A stretch of 64,000 nt of DNA from Croceicoccus naphthovorans (lineage in GTDB: Bacteria > Pseudomonadota > Alphaproteobacteria > Sphingomonadales > Sphingomonadaceae), in the NCBI RefSeq assembly GCF_001028705.1, contig NZ_CP011770.1:2359501-2423500 (forward strand), written 5' to 3'. Position numbers and translations under genes: made by a program. Positions 53,751 to 62,064 of this stretch are shown piece after piece. Each line of letters starts with the position of its first letter. Position 1 is the first letter of the stretch. The notes below the pieces were generated by a model. The model was not told the DNA's origin. It was given only the letters and a program-made list of their open reading frames with translations, and ran no database searches.

Positions 53751-54352
53751 CGGACGGACGCTTCCTCTTTCGCTTGCTCATTTCGGGGCAAGAGGTCGCG
53801 CAATTGGCGCGACGCCATCTCGCGCACATGTTCGCGGCGGAAGTCGAGCGACTGGGCCAGCGCCCCGCCGATCATCGCATCGCCCAGCGCCTGCAAGACC
53901 AACGACATCGTCGCCTCGCGCACGCGTTGCCAATCCTCACCCTCCGGCCCGATCTTGTCGACCAGATCGTGGATCGCTTCGAAAATCGGGTCGAGCGCGT
54001 CTTCGTTGCCCGACAGGGTCATCCAGCTGGCCAGCGCCCCCGCGCCTTCCTTGCCAAAGGCGTCGAACACCAGATCGACGACATCGCGTGCACTGCCAAG
54101 CCCGGCACGGCGCGCCTGAACCGCCTCGCCAATGGTTTCGCAGATGGTGGAGCCCAGATGCCCGGCCAGCGCCTTTTGCAATCCCGCAGCGCTGCCGAAA
54201 TGGTGTAGGACGTTGGAATGTGTACGCCCCATTCGCGCCGCCACGGCCTTCAAAGTCACCGCCTGCGGGCCGCTTTCGATCAGCAGTTCACGCGCGGCGG
54301 CCAACGCGACGCGGCGGCTGTCTTCCGGGTTGAGACGCTTCCTTGTTGACAT
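53747..54352 (-). CDS. TetR/AcrR family transcriptional regulator
   Basis: A 201-residue regulator. The N-terminal helix-turn-helix is RRVALAAARELLIESGPQAV and TLKAVAARMGRTHSNVLHHFGSAAGLQKAL. The C-terminal ligand domain (about 60-200) is helical and variable. It is divergent from a predicted metal-dependent hydrolase gene. The palindrome TGACA-N4-TGTCA at 54347-54360 covers its start codon (54350-54352), so it is probably autoregulated and also controls the neighbour. The inducer is unknown. Confidence 0.9.
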   Translation of the reverse strand: MSTRKRLNPEDSRRVALAAARELLIESGPQAVTLKAVAARMGRTHSNVLHHFGSAAGLQKALAGHLGSTICETIGEAVQARRAGLGSARDVVDLVFDAFGKEGAGALASWMTLSGNEDALDPIFEAIHDLVDKIGPEGEDWQRVREATMSLVLQALGDAMIGGALAQSLDFRREHVREMASRQLRDLLPRNEQAKEEASVR

Positions 54353-54360
54353 ACCTGTCA
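54347..54360. promoter_or_regulatory. palindromic operator candidate over the tetR start
   Basis: TGACA (54347-54351) and TGTCA (54356-54360) form a perfect inverted repeat with a TACC spacer. It overlaps the ATG of the TetR gene and lies 24 bp upstream of the preferred ATG of the divergent hydrolase. This is the position and symmetry expected of a TetR-family operator. Confidence 0.6.
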
Positions 54361-54384
54361 GTTAACTCCACCCTCATATTTGCG

Positions 54385-55248
54385 ATGTTGCGTAGCACAA
54401 TCAAACGGTCGCCGCTACTTGCTGCGCGAAATGCTGCATGCGCGAATGCTGCACGCCCAAAGCTTATCGTGCGTGACAGGCGCTTTGATCGAACAAAAAC
54501 AACGCGTCGCTGGTGGTTGAATAATGACCCTTATGCGACAGCGATCTTCAATTCGCTATCGATAAGCTTTCCGCGCGGCGAGGCATTCTTCATCGAATCG
54601 GTCCGTGCCTTTCGCGACGATGCGCCGGATCAGCTAGCGGCCCAGATTCGCGCTTTTGCGGGGCAGGAAGTCAACCACAGCCGAGAGCATCTGGCCTTCA
54701 ATCGGGCGGTGTCGGCTGCCGGATACCAATTGGCCCACCTCGACTCCGTCGTTGCCGAAGTACTGGCCGAAGCGCGCGACAGGCCGCCCATCGCCAACCT
54801 TGCCGCGACGATGGCGCTCGAACATTTTACCGCCATGTTCGCACATGTCCTGCTGAGCGATCCGCGCCAACTGGCCGGGGCCGATCCGGAAATGACCGCC
54901 TTGTGGCGCTGGCATTCGACCGAAGAGATCGAACATAAGGCCGTCGCCTATGACACGTGGTTGCACGCGACGCGCGACTGGCCGCGCGGCAAACGCTGGC
55001 GGATCAAGGCAATCACCATGCTCATCGCATCGCGCAAATTCGTGACGCTGCGCTATCGCGGCGCGATCGAGTTGCTGCGGCAAGACGGGATCACCGGCTG
55101 GCGCGCGCACCGGGGCGTGTTGCGCTACGTCTGGTTGTCACCCGGCCCGCTGCGCAAGATCGTACCGCACTGGCTCGCCTATTTCCTGCCGGGTTTCCAC
55201 CCGTGGAATCGTGACGACAGCGCCCTGATCGAACAGGCGTCGGACTAG
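54385..55248 (+). CDS. predicted metal-dependent hydrolase (PF10118-like)
   Basis: A 287-residue helical protein. Family features are NDPYATAIFNSLSISFPRGEAFFIE, FAGQEVNHSREHLAFNR, TMALEHFTAMFAHVLL and LWRWHSTEEIEHKAVAYDTW, which together hold Glu and His residues arranged like a ferritin-type di-metal site. I recognise the metal-dependent hydrolase family, but no substrate is established. The ATG at 54385 is preferred over 54343, which would overlap the tetR gene. The stop shares CTAG with the next convergent gene. Confidence 0.82.
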   Translation: MLRSTIKRSPLLAARNAACANAARPKLIVRDRRFDRTKTTRRWWLNNDPYATAIFNSLSISFPRGEAFFIESVRAFRDDAPDQLAAQIRAFAGQEVNHSREHLAFNRAVSAAGYQLAHLDSVVAEVLAEARDRPPIANLAATMALEHFTAMFAHVLLSDPRQLAGADPEMTALWRWHSTEEIEHKAVAYDTWLHATRDWPRGKRWRIKAITMLIASRKFVTLRYRGAIELLRQDGITGWRAHRGVLRYVWLSPGPLRKIVPHWLAYFLPGFHPWNRDDSALIEQASD

Positions 55249-55595
55249 GCGGCGACCAGCACCGGCGGAAGCGCATTTGGCGGCGGCAATTGCGCAGCCA
55301 GTAGCGCCAGCGAATCCTCCGCCTCTGCAAACAGACCAAGATGCCGCCACGACGGTGCCAGCCACAGGCGCGGCTGCCACTCATGGCGCGCGGCCTCGAA
55401 TCCCGCCGTGCCGATCACCTTCGCACCATGTGCATCAGGCCCCCTCACACCAGGCATAGTCACGACCAGCCCGCCGACTGGGCTATCGCTCGCCCGCAGA
55501 GGATCGTGCCGCGACGGCACGGCCAGTCGCGCCAGCGTGGCCCGGTCTTCGGGCCATGCGGGGCGGACGAACAGGTTCTCGCTACGAATGAACAC
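55245..55595 (-). CDS. short GNAT-like protein
   Basis: A 116-residue protein from a GTG at 55595 with AAGGAG six bases upstream. The first half VRPAWPEDRATLARLAVP resembles the N-terminal strand and helix of GNAT acetyltransferases, and GTAGFEAARHEWQPRLWLAP resembles the central strand pair. The second half lacks a clear acetyl-CoA loop (QxxGxG/A). It is either a truncated GNAT or a small diverged family. The stop shares CTAG with the preceding hydrolase gene. Confidence 0.6.
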   Translation of the reverse strand: MFIRSENLFVRPAWPEDRATLARLAVPSRHDPLRASDSPVGGLVVTMPGVRGPDAHGAKVIGTAGFEAARHEWQPRLWLAPSWRHLGLFAEAEDSLALLAAQLPPPNALPPVLVAA

Positions 55596-55709
55596 GTCAC
55601 TCTCCTTGGCGCACCGCCGCACCCTATGGCACGAAAGCGTTGCAGGTTCGTGGCAGGCCCGGTCCGAATTATTCCGCCCCGGATTCTGCCAATTGCGGGA
55701 GAGCAAATG

Positions 55710-55743
55710 AAAAAGGGAGACGGGCTGTGGCCCCTCTCCCTTT
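55710..55743 (-). terminator. rho-independent terminator of rplU-rpmA
   Basis: AAAGGGAG (55712-55719) pairs with CTCCCTTT (55736-55743), with GGGC/GCCC inside. Read on the minus strand the stem is followed by a run of T (AAAAA at 55710-55714 on the plus strand). A second hairpin (GGGCC/GGCCC, about 55768-55790) lies between it and the rpmA stop. The gap 55596-55804 has no gene. Confidence 0.7.
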
Positions 55744-55804
55744 CTGGCCGGTCAGAAGGACCGGCGGGGCCATCCCATCGGGACGGCCCTGTATCGACCG
55801 TCCG

Positions 55805-56074
55805 TTATTCCGCGGCTTCCGCCATCGCGTCTACCGACACGAACTTGCGGCCAAGCTTGCCGTCGTGAAAGCGCACGCGACCGTCGGTCAGCGCGAACAG
55901 CGTGTGATCGCGGCCAATGCCGACGTTGCTGCCCGGATAGAACTTCGTGCCGCGCTGGCGGACGAGGATGTTGCCACCGATGACCGCTTCGCCACCGAAC
56001 TTCTTTACGCCAAGGCGGCGGCCGATCGAATCGCGACCGTTGCGCGACGAACCGCCTGCTTTTTTATGTGCCAT
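55805..56074 (-). CDS. rpmA: 50S ribosomal protein L27
   Basis: A basic 89-residue protein with [42 protein letters not shown] and [10 protein letters not shown], the full L27 signature. Its N-terminal tail reaches the peptidyl transferase centre. It follows rplU by 30 bp on the same strand, the conserved rplU-rpmA pair. No N-terminal cleavage extension, as seen in some Firmicutes, is present. A terminator follows at 55710-55743. Confidence 0.97.
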   Translation of the reverse strand: MAHKKAGGSSRNGRDSIGRRLGVKKFGGEAVIGGNILVRQRGTKFYPGSNVGIGRDHTLFALTDGRVRFHDGKLGRKFVSVDAMAEAAE

Positions 56075-56104
56075 GGTCTTCTACTCCGAATCTGCTCAGG
56101 CGGC

Positions 56105-56458
56105 TCAGGCCGCGTCTTCCGTCTTGTCTTCGGCCTTCTTCTTCGGCGCGGCCTTCTTGGCTGCTCCGACCGAAGTGATGCGCAGCAGGGTCATCTGCTG
56201 GCGGTGGCCGTTCTTGCGACGATAGTTGTGGCGGCGGCGCTTTTTGAAAACGATCACCTTTTCCGACTTCGCCTGGGCGATGATCTCGGCCGAAACCGTA
56301 ACCTTGCTGGCGTCTTCCAGCTTGTCGCCTTCTCCGGCAAGCAGGATGTCGCCCAGCGTGATCGTGTCGCCGGCTTCACCCGCCAGCTTCTCGACCGCGA
56401 TCTTGTCTCCTTCGGCAACGCGATACTGCTTGCCGCCCGTGCGCACGATTGCGAACAT
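56105..56458 (-). CDS. rplU: 50S ribosomal protein L21
   Basis: A 117-residue protein with [25 protein letters not shown], the L21 N terminus, and [22 protein letters not shown], the RNA-binding segment. It has a C-terminal Ala/Lys-rich extension ([14 protein letters not shown]) beyond the roughly 103-residue E. coli protein, common in alphaproteobacteria. It heads the rplU-rpmA operon. The 242-bp gap upstream (56459-56700) contains no gene and should hold the promoter. Confidence 0.97.
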   Translation of the reverse strand: MFAIVRTGGKQYRVAEGDKIAVEKLAGEAGDTITLGDILLAGEGDKLEDASKVTVSAEIIAQAKSEKVIVFKKRRRHNYRRKNGHRQQMTLLRITSVGAAKKAAPKKKAEDKTEDAA

Positions 56459-56700
56459 TGTTCACCTGTCTGTTCTGCCGCGATGCCACGACCCGACGAC
56501 GTTGCGCCGATGTTGTATCCGTGCCGATCTGCGGACGATTATCCCGACAGGGCGCGAAAACGCACCCATGTCGAATGGAGCGCTGCCCGTTAATCGAGAA
56601 GCCCCGCGCTGTCAACGCGCGATTGCCCAATGCGGGCCGATCACGCGCGACACGCAAAGTGGGTGCTGGCAGCACGAATGCAAGCTGCTATGCGGGATAG

Positions 56701-57216
56701 ATGGTTCGCATCCAAGCCCTGATCGCCCCCGCCGCGTTATTCGCTCTATCGGCCTGCGCTTCCGACACATCGCGCTATCCGTCGCTGGCGATTCGCGATG
56801 CGGAGCGGATGAGCGGCAGCGCCGCCCCCGCGGAACCCGACGTGACGCCGCCACCAGTGCCCGCACAGCCGCCCGCCGATCTGGCCGGTCGCCTTGCTGC
56901 GATTGCCGATGCCGCGTCTAAATCGCACGCCACCTTCACCGAACGCGCCAGGATCGCCCGCGCCAAGGCGACCCGCGCCGAACCCGGCACGCTGGCGTGG
57001 TCCGATGCAGAGGTCGCACTATCCAGCCTCGAATCCGCGCGTAGCGATACGATGTTCGCGCTGGCCGATCTCGATTCGATGCTAGCCACCGGCGCGGTCG
57101 ATCAGGCCGAGACCGGGGTTCCGGCGGGTCTGCCGCAGATCTTGGAATTGCGCGATCGGGTAGCGGGATTGGTCGCCGCAGAGGACGCGGTGCTGGCCGA
57201 AGTCCGCGGCCGCTAG
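56701..57216 (+). CDS. small predicted lipoprotein
   Basis: A 171-residue protein with a lipoprotein signal (APAALFALSACAS). A Pro-rich linker (PDVTPPPVPAQPPADL) follows, then a C-terminal helical domain rich in Ala (AAIADAASKSHATFTERARIARAKATRA). I do not recognise the family. It stands alone, with rplU divergent upstream and convergent moaE downstream. Two hairpins separate it from moaE. Confidence 0.7.
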   Translation: MVRIQALIAPAALFALSACASDTSRYPSLAIRDAERMSGSAAPAEPDVTPPPVPAQPPADLAGRLAAIADAASKSHATFTERARIARAKATRAEPGTLAWSDAEVALSSLESARSDTMFALADLDSMLATGAVDQAETGVPAGLPQILELRDRVAGLVAAEDAVLAEVRGR

Positions 57217-57227
57217 TGCGGCTTCTA

Positions 57228-57317
57228 ATCAGGTGGGAGCACCTGATGCATCGGAAAACGCGGCAAAACACAACTTAGAGCGGCGGATCTGATGCGATCA
57301 GGACGGAACCCGCTCTA
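57228..57317. repeat. paired-hairpin element between the lipoprotein gene and moaE
   Basis: The first hairpin is ATCAGGTG (57228-57235), loop GGAG, CACCTGAT (57240-57247). The second, larger one is TAGAGCG (57276-57282) with CGCTCTA (57311-57317), holding an inner CTGAT/ATCAG stem around GCG. The last arm contains the moaE stop codon (57315-57317). The element probably ends both convergent genes. Similar AGAGCG-bounded palindromes occur in other alphaproteobacteria as far as I recall. Confidence 0.65.
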
Positions 57318-57773
57318 GGGTACGTCTGCCCAGCGCGACAGGTCTTCGTGATCGACGCTGCGCGGTTCGATCCATGCCCAGCCATCGGCGGTCTTCTCCC
57401 GCTTCCAGAACCAGGCCTTGCTCTTCAGGTGATCCATCAGGAAATCCGCCGCCTGGAACGAATCTCGCCGATGCCGCGCGGCACAAGCGACCAGTACGAT
57501 GGGATCGCCCGGCACCATCACGCCGACGCGGTGAATCACCAGCACACCAAGCAGCGGCCAGCGCGCCTCTGCCCGCATGGCAAGGTTTTCCATCCCCGGC
57601 AGGGTCAGCGGGCCGAAATGGCGCAGCTCCAGCGCCTCGACCGGATCGCCCGCCTCTGCCCGGACTTGGCCGGTAAAGCTGACAATTCCGCCTGCTTCCT
57701 CACGCCCTTGCGAAAAGCGGCGCAGTTCCTCGTGCGGATCGAACGCCTCGAACGCAAGGCGGACAGTGCGCAT
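57315..57773 (-). CDS. moaE: molybdopterin synthase catalytic subunit MoaE
   Basis: The large subunit that transfers sulfur from MoaD to precursor Z. The 152-residue protein has GGIVSFTGQVRAE, LELRHFGPLTLPGMENLA, VIHRVGVMVPGDPIVLVACAARHRRDSFQAADFLMDHLKSKAWFWK and EPRSVDH near the end, the MoaE signatures including the Lys of KSKAWFWK. Its start shares one base with the moaD stop. It is the last gene of the moaA-moaD-moaE set, and its stop lies in a hairpin element. Confidence 0.95.
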   Translation of the reverse strand: MRTVRLAFEAFDPHEELRRFSQGREEAGGIVSFTGQVRAEAGDPVEALELRHFGPLTLPGMENLAMRAEARWPLLGVLVIHRVGVMVPGDPIVLVACAARHRRDSFQAADFLMDHLKSKAWFWKREKTADGWAWIEPRSVDHEDLSRWADVP

Positions 57774-58015
57774 CAGCCGCCGCTGACCGGAGGCAGGAAG
57801 GCGAGTTCGTTGCCGTTCGCCGCACGCAAGGCGGCCTGCTCCACCAGTTCGCCATTCAGTGCCACGCGCACTTCGGGCGCGCAGATCGCCACCGCAAGTT
57901 CGGGCTTAAGCCGTTCGGCAATCTCGGCCAAAGTCGCGGGTGCGGCCATGTCGAGCGCCACGCTCTCCTCACCAGCAACGTCTTCGAGCCGGCCCAGAAA
58001 CAATAGCGTCAGCAT
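57773..58015 (-). CDS. moaD: molybdopterin synthase sulfur carrier subunit MoaD
   Basis: An 80-residue ubiquitin-like protein beginning [15 protein letters not shown] and ending in the Gly-Gly tail (FLPPVSGG) that becomes the thiocarboxylate sulfur donor. Length and ending match MoaD. It overlaps moaA upstream and moaE downstream, each by one base, so the three are translationally coupled. MoeB or an equivalent activator is not in this window. Confidence 0.95.
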   Translation of the reverse strand: MLTLLFLGRLEDVAGEESVALDMAAPATLAEIAERLKPELAVAICAPEVRVALNGELVEQAALRAANGNELAFLPPVSGG

Positions 58016-59046
58016 CAGCCGCCCGTGACGGACATATGGCGCGGCAGCGCGGGGGCCTCACCCTTTTCGCGAATTGCGAAGTGATGGCGTTCGGGCTTGA
58101 TCGCCATCGCCAGGTTCAGCGCGGCGGACAGCGCGGTGTCGGGATCGGGCGAACGCACGGCGGCGCGCAGGTCCACCTGCTCACGACCGCCAAGGCAGGC
58201 GTAGAGTTGACCGGTCGCGGTCACGCGTACCCGGTTGCACCCTTCGCAGAAATTCCCGGTCAGCGGCGTGATGAAACCCAACCGCCCGCCGGTTTCGGCA
58301 ACATCGACATAACGCGCAGGTCCGCCGCTGGTGTGCCCATTCGCGGTCAGCGTCCAGCGTTTCTCCAGTTCATCGCGCACGGCGGTCAACGGCAGGTAAT
58401 GGTCGATGCGGTCGCCATCAACCTCGCCCAGCGGCATGACCTCGATCAGGGTCACATCGTGCCCTTCGCCATGCGCCCATGCGATCAGGTCGGGCAGTTC
58501 GCCCTCGTTCACACCCTTCAGCGCGACGGCGTTGATCTTGACCTTCAGCCCGGCCTCTTTCGCGGCGGCGATCCCGTTCAGCACGTCGGTCAGCCGGTCG
58601 CGGCGCGAGAGTTCGGCAAACCGCGCCGGGTCCAGCGTATCGAGCGAGACATTGATCCGCCGCACGCCCGATGCGCGCAAATCGTCGGCAAATTCGGTCA
58701 GCCGCGTGCCGTTGGTGGTCAGCGTCAGTTCTTCCAGATGCCCCTGTCCGTCGTTGGCGCCGACCTTGCGACCCAGCGCGCGCACCAGATCCATCATGTC
58801 ACGCCGCACCAACGGTTCGCCGCCGGTCAAACGGATCTTGGTCACGCCGCGCTCTATGAAGGCAAGCGAGATGCGATGCAGTTCTTCCAGCGTCAGCACC
58901 TCGGCGCGCGGCAGGAACTGCATCCGCTCGGGCATGCAATACTGGCACCGCAAGTCGCAGCGATCCGTCACCGACAGGCGCAGATAGCTGACGCGGCGCT
59001 GAAAACCGTCGACGAGCAAGGATGGTGTTGATGTCATGTGCCGCAA
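58015..59046 (-). CDS. moaA: GTP 3',8-cyclase MoaA
   Basis: A radical SAM enzyme for the first step of molybdenum cofactor biosynthesis. The 343-residue protein has the radical SAM Cys30-x3-Cys34-x2-Cys37 ([15 protein letters not shown]), GGEPLVRRD, and the C-terminal second-cluster region [22 protein letters not shown]. It ends in Gly-Gly (MSVTGG), the catalytic tail. The ATG at 59037 is an alternative start. It begins 11 bp after the SDR-like gene's stop in the same direction. Confidence 0.96.
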   Translation of the reverse strand: MRHMTSTPSLLVDGFQRRVSYLRLSVTDRCDLRCQYCMPERMQFLPRAEVLTLEELHRISLAFIERGVTKIRLTGGEPLVRRDMMDLVRALGRKVGANDGQGHLEELTLTTNGTRLTEFADDLRASGVRRINVSLDTLDPARFAELSRRDRLTDVLNGIAAAKEAGLKVKINAVALKGVNEGELPDLIAWAHGEGHDVTLIEVMPLGEVDGDRIDHYLPLTAVRDELEKRWTLTANGHTSGGPARYVDVAETGGRLGFITPLTGNFCEGCNRVRVTATGQLYACLGGREQVDLRAAVRSPDPDTALSAALNLAMAIKPERHHFAIREKGEAPALPRHMSVTGG

Positions 59047-59056
59047 TCGTGCCAGA

Positions 59057-59377
59057 TCAACCGGCGATGAGCAATTGCCCTGTCACGCCTTCGTTGGCGG
59101 AGAGGAACGCGATGGTGGCTTCCATCTTCGCATCGTGGGCGCCGGACGCGGGCGCAACGGCATTCACCCGCAGTGGCGCATATTTGCGGGCCAATGCGCC
59201 GATGGCCTCTTTCCGCCAGCGATGCGGCTTTTCCTCGGCATGGTCGAACCGGACGGTCACCGATTCGCCGTCCCCCAGTGCAGCCTCTATCGCTGGCAGG
59301 AATTCGACATGAAAGCGCGTGGCCGCGGCCAGCGGATCCGCGCCGCCAAGCCAAACCTGAACCACGCGGCACGCCAT
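59057..59377 (-). CDS. truncated short-chain dehydrogenase-like protein
   Basis: A 106-residue protein coupled to folB (ATGA overlap at 59375-59379). The C-terminal half reads like the end of an [24 protein letters not shown] followed by [20 protein letters not shown], which matches the RVNAVAPG and TGQ.L segments. The N-terminal Rossmann motif TGxxxGIG and the YxxxK motif are absent, so it cannot work as a normal SDR. It could be a decayed pteridine reductase, since folate genes often sit beside one, or a small stable family. The function is unknown. Confidence 0.7.
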   Translation of the reverse strand: MACRVVQVWLGGADPLAAATRFHVEFLPAIEAALGDGESVTVRFDHAEEKPHRWRKEAIGALARKYAPLRVNAVAPASGAHDAKMEATIAFLSANEGVTGQLLIAG

Positions 59378-59748
59378 CAGCGGCGGTTCCGGACCAGCGT
59401 GATGCCGATCTTCTCATCCGCCTCGGCAATGGCCAGCTTCACGATCTTCACCGATACGCGGCGCACCTTGTCGTCCTGGAGGAACAGCGTTTCGCAGATG
59501 TGATCCGCCACCGCCTCGATCAGCTTGAAATGCACACCTTTAGGAAGTGCCTCGGTCGCGGCGAACTTCAGGTCCATGTAGTTCTTGCTGGCCGATAGCG
59601 GCGTATCGGCGTCGAACCGGTCGGCCACAACGTAATCGACAGCGATGGAAATGCGCAGGGGCTGCGGCTTGCCGGTCTCTTCCGAATAGATCCCGGTCAG
59701 CACGTCGACGACCATATCGTCGAACTCAAGAGTCAGGCTGTCGGTCAT
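59377..59748 (-). CDS. folB: dihydroneopterin aldolase FolB
   Basis: Splits dihydroneopterin in folate biosynthesis. The 123-residue protein has LEFDDMVVDVLTGIYSEETGKPQPLRISI and a YMDLKFAATEALPKGVHFKLIEAVADHICETLF segment with the conserved Lys and Glu. VRRVSVKIVKLAIAEADEKIGITL is close to its C terminus. It overlaps the rRNA methyltransferase-like gene upstream and the SDR-like gene downstream, each through an ATGA junction. No folK or folP is nearby. Confidence 0.9.
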   Translation of the reverse strand: MTDSLTLEFDDMVVDVLTGIYSEETGKPQPLRISIAVDYVVADRFDADTPLSASKNYMDLKFAATEALPKGVHFKLIEAVADHICETLFLQDDKVRRVSVKIVKLAIAEADEKIGITLVRNRR

Positions 59749-60644
59749 GCTGCGGTTCCACTGTTGACCCAGCGCGCGAAAATCGCGGTGGGCAGGATGC
59801 GGGGATTAGCGCCCTCTTCCCGCACCGCAAGTTCGCCGTGTTCGATCCGGCCCGGCAGACTCTCGAACTTTTCGGCGAGCAAGCCCGCGAGGCTGAGCGA
59901 GCTCATCCGCACCGCATAGGCAGTCAGGAAAAGGAAGCGCGAGTTGCCGTCGAGCAACTGGCGGCAGTCACCGACCAGGCCGGGCAGCCCCTCTTCGATG
60001 CGCCAGACCTCTCCGCCCGGTCCCCGCCCGAATTTCGGCGGGTCGAGGATGATGCCGTCATAGCGCCGCTCGCGCCGCACCTCTCGCGCCGTGAACTTGA
60101 CCGCATCGTCGATCAGCCAGCGGATCGGCGCGTCTTCCATACCGGACAGCGCAGCATTCTCTCGCGCCTGTGCCACCGATTTCTTGCTGGCATCGACGTG
60201 CGTCACCCGGCCTCTGCGGGCGAGGCTGAGACTGCCGACGCCGGTATAGCCGAACAGGTTGAGCGATTGCGGATCGTCCAGCCCGGCAAGCTGCGCATCC
60301 ATCCAGCTCCACACCGGCGCCATGTCGGGGAAGAAGCCAAGATGCCGGAATGGCGTACACTGCGCAGTGAAATTCACCTCGTTCCAGCCAAGCGGCCAGC
60401 CTTCGCGCGGCACTGCGTTGTCGAAATGCCAGCGCCCACCGCCATCCTCGTCGCTGGCGGGAATGAATTCCCCGTCAGCACGCCAGTCGGACAGGCGCGG
60501 CGACCACATCGCCTGCGGTTCGGGACGGATGAAGCGATAGGGGCCGTAGGCCTCCAGCTTGCGCCCTTCACCGCTGTCAAGCAGCCGATATCCGTCCCAG
60601 CCCTCGCCGGTAAGCAGGATCGGGGTCTCGACCAGCGCGGCCAT
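59745..60644 (-). CDS. class I SAM-dependent methyltransferase, RlmI/RlmK-like
   Basis: A 299-residue methyltransferase. The SAM loop is LNLFGYTGVGSLSLARRGRVTHVDASKKSVAQARENAALSG, and the catalytic motif is IILDPPKFGRGPGGEVW, the DPPK type seen in 23S rRNA m5C methyltransferases such as RlmI. The N-terminal PUA domain of RlmI is missing; instead there is a shorter segment with YRLLDSGEGRKLEAYG. It overlaps folB as ATGA and lies 2 bp after the thrC stop. The target nucleotide is not known. Confidence 0.85.
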   Translation of the reverse strand: MAALVETPILLTGEGWDGYRLLDSGEGRKLEAYGPYRFIRPEPQAMWSPRLSDWRADGEFIPASDEDGGGRWHFDNAVPREGWPLGWNEVNFTAQCTPFRHLGFFPDMAPVWSWMDAQLAGLDDPQSLNLFGYTGVGSLSLARRGRVTHVDASKKSVAQARENAALSGMEDAPIRWLIDDAVKFTAREVRRERRYDGIILDPPKFGRGPGGEVWRIEEGLPGLVGDCRQLLDGNSRFLFLTAYAVRMSSLSLAGLLAEKFESLPGRIEHGELAVREEGANPRILPTAIFARWVNSGTAA

Positions 60645-60646
60645 GT

Positions 60647-62053
60647 TTACAGCGGGCTTTCGGTCGCCCGTCCCGCGACATAGGCCGCGACCGCCTCGTA
60701 CGTGCCGTCCAGCTCGTCGTAGCGTTCTTCGCGTTCGAACAAGTCGCCCACGCGCGGCGGCAATGCCGGCGTTTCGCCGATGGCCTTCTCAACCGCCGGA
60801 GCGAACTTGGCGGGATGCGCAGTAGCCAGCGTCACCATCGGTACGCCAGCGGGCAATTTCGTGTTCAGCGCCGCGTGCAGGCCGATCGCGGTGTGCGGAT
60901 CGATCACCTCGGCGCAATTGTCCCATGCCCAGCGCATCGCGTCGGCAGTCTGCGCGGCGTCGGCGCGGGCCGAAGTGAACAGCGCCGCCGCCCCGTCGCG
61001 CTGAGCATTGGTCAGCTGCATCGCCTTCGACGCTTCGAACCCGCGCATCTGGTCGGCCAGCGCGATCCCGTCGCGCCCGCCCGCATCGAACAGCAGGCGT
61101 TCGAAGTTCGACGACACCTGAATATCCATCGATGGCGCATCGGTCGGCGTGACGCCATGCGCCGAATAGTCGCCGGTCGAGAGCGCCCGGTGCAGGATGT
61201 CATTGACGTTGGTGGCAACGACCAGCTTCTCGATCGGCAGGCCCATTTTGGCCGCGACGTACCCGGCGAAGACATCGCCGAAGTTCCCGGTCGGCACGCT
61301 GAAGGCGACCTTGCGAGCGGGCGCGCCGAGTTGCACGGCGGCGGCGAAGTAATAGACCACTTGCGCCATCAGGCGGGCCCAGTTGATCGAGTTCACCGCG
61401 CTGATGCGGAACCGGTCGGTCATCGCGGTGTCCGCAAACATCCGCTTCACCATCGCCTGCGCATCGTCGAAGCTGGCATCCTTGACGGCGATATTATGGA
61501 CGTTCGGCGCGATCACGCTGGTCATCTGGCGGCGCTGCACATCGGACACGCGGCCCTTGGGGTGCAGCATGAAGATGTCGATCTTATCCCGCCCCGCCAC
61601 GGCGTCGATCGCGGCGCTGCCGGTGTCGCCACTGGTCGCACCGACGATCGTCAGATGCTGGCCGCTGTCCTTCAGGAATTCCTCGAACAACAGGCCGAGC
61701 AATTGTAGCGCCACATCTTTGAACGCCAGCGTCGGGCCGTGGAACAGTTCGAGCAGCCACTGCGTCTCATCGAACTGCTTCAACGGCGTCACCGCCTTGT
61801 GCGCGAAACGGCCGTAGGCTTGTGTCGTCAGTTCGAGCAGACGGTCCGGCGCAATCGAAGCACCGACGAACGGCTGCATGACTTTCGCCGCCAGTTCGGC
61901 ATAGGGCAAACCGGCCATCGCCGCGATCTCGTCGGCGGAAAAGCTCGGCCAGCTACGCGGCACGTAGAGCCCGCCATCGCCCGCCAGCCCAGCCAGCGTT
62001 ACTCCGCGAAAATCGAGCGCCGGTGCGCTACCCCGTGTCGAAACATAGTCCAT
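60647..62053 (-). CDS. thrC: threonine synthase
   Basis: Converts phosphohomoserine to threonine with pyridoxal phosphate. The 468-residue protein has MDYVSTRGSAPALDFRGVTL, the PLP Lys in LFHGPTLAFKDVALQ, VGATSGDTGSAAIDA and SVPTGNFGDVFAGYVAAKMGLPI. Its length fits the longer fold-type II enzymes of Proteobacteria and yeast. I chose the ATG at 62053, where the conserved N terminus begins. SURF1 lies 11 bp upstream on the same strand. Confidence 0.96.
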   Translation of the reverse strand: MDYVSTRGSAPALDFRGVTLAGLAGDGGLYVPRSWPSFSADEIAAMAGLPYAELAAKVMQPFVGASIAPDRLLELTTQAYGRFAHKAVTPLKQFDETQWLLELFHGPTLAFKDVALQLLGLLFEEFLKDSGQHLTIVGATSGDTGSAAIDAVAGRDKIDIFMLHPKGRVSDVQRRQMTSVIAPNVHNIAVKDASFDDAQAMVKRMFADTAMTDRFRISAVNSINWARLMAQVVYYFAAAVQLGAPARKVAFSVPTGNFGDVFAGYVAAKMGLPIEKLVVATNVNDILHRALSTGDYSAHGVTPTDAPSMDIQVSSNFERLLFDAGGRDGIALADQMRGFEASKAMQLTNAQRDGAAALFTSARADAAQTADAMRWAWDNCAEVIDPHTAIGLHAALNTKLPAGVPMVTLATAHPAKFAPAVEKAIGETPALPPRVGDLFEREERYDELDGTYEAVAAYVAGRATESPL

Positions 62054-62064
62054 GGCCCGCGCGC

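Noticed and set aside
54343..54384. Earlier ATG at 54343 for the metal-dependent hydrolase
   Set aside because: It would run through the tetR start and operator palindrome. The ATG at 54385 leaves a normal divergent promoter.
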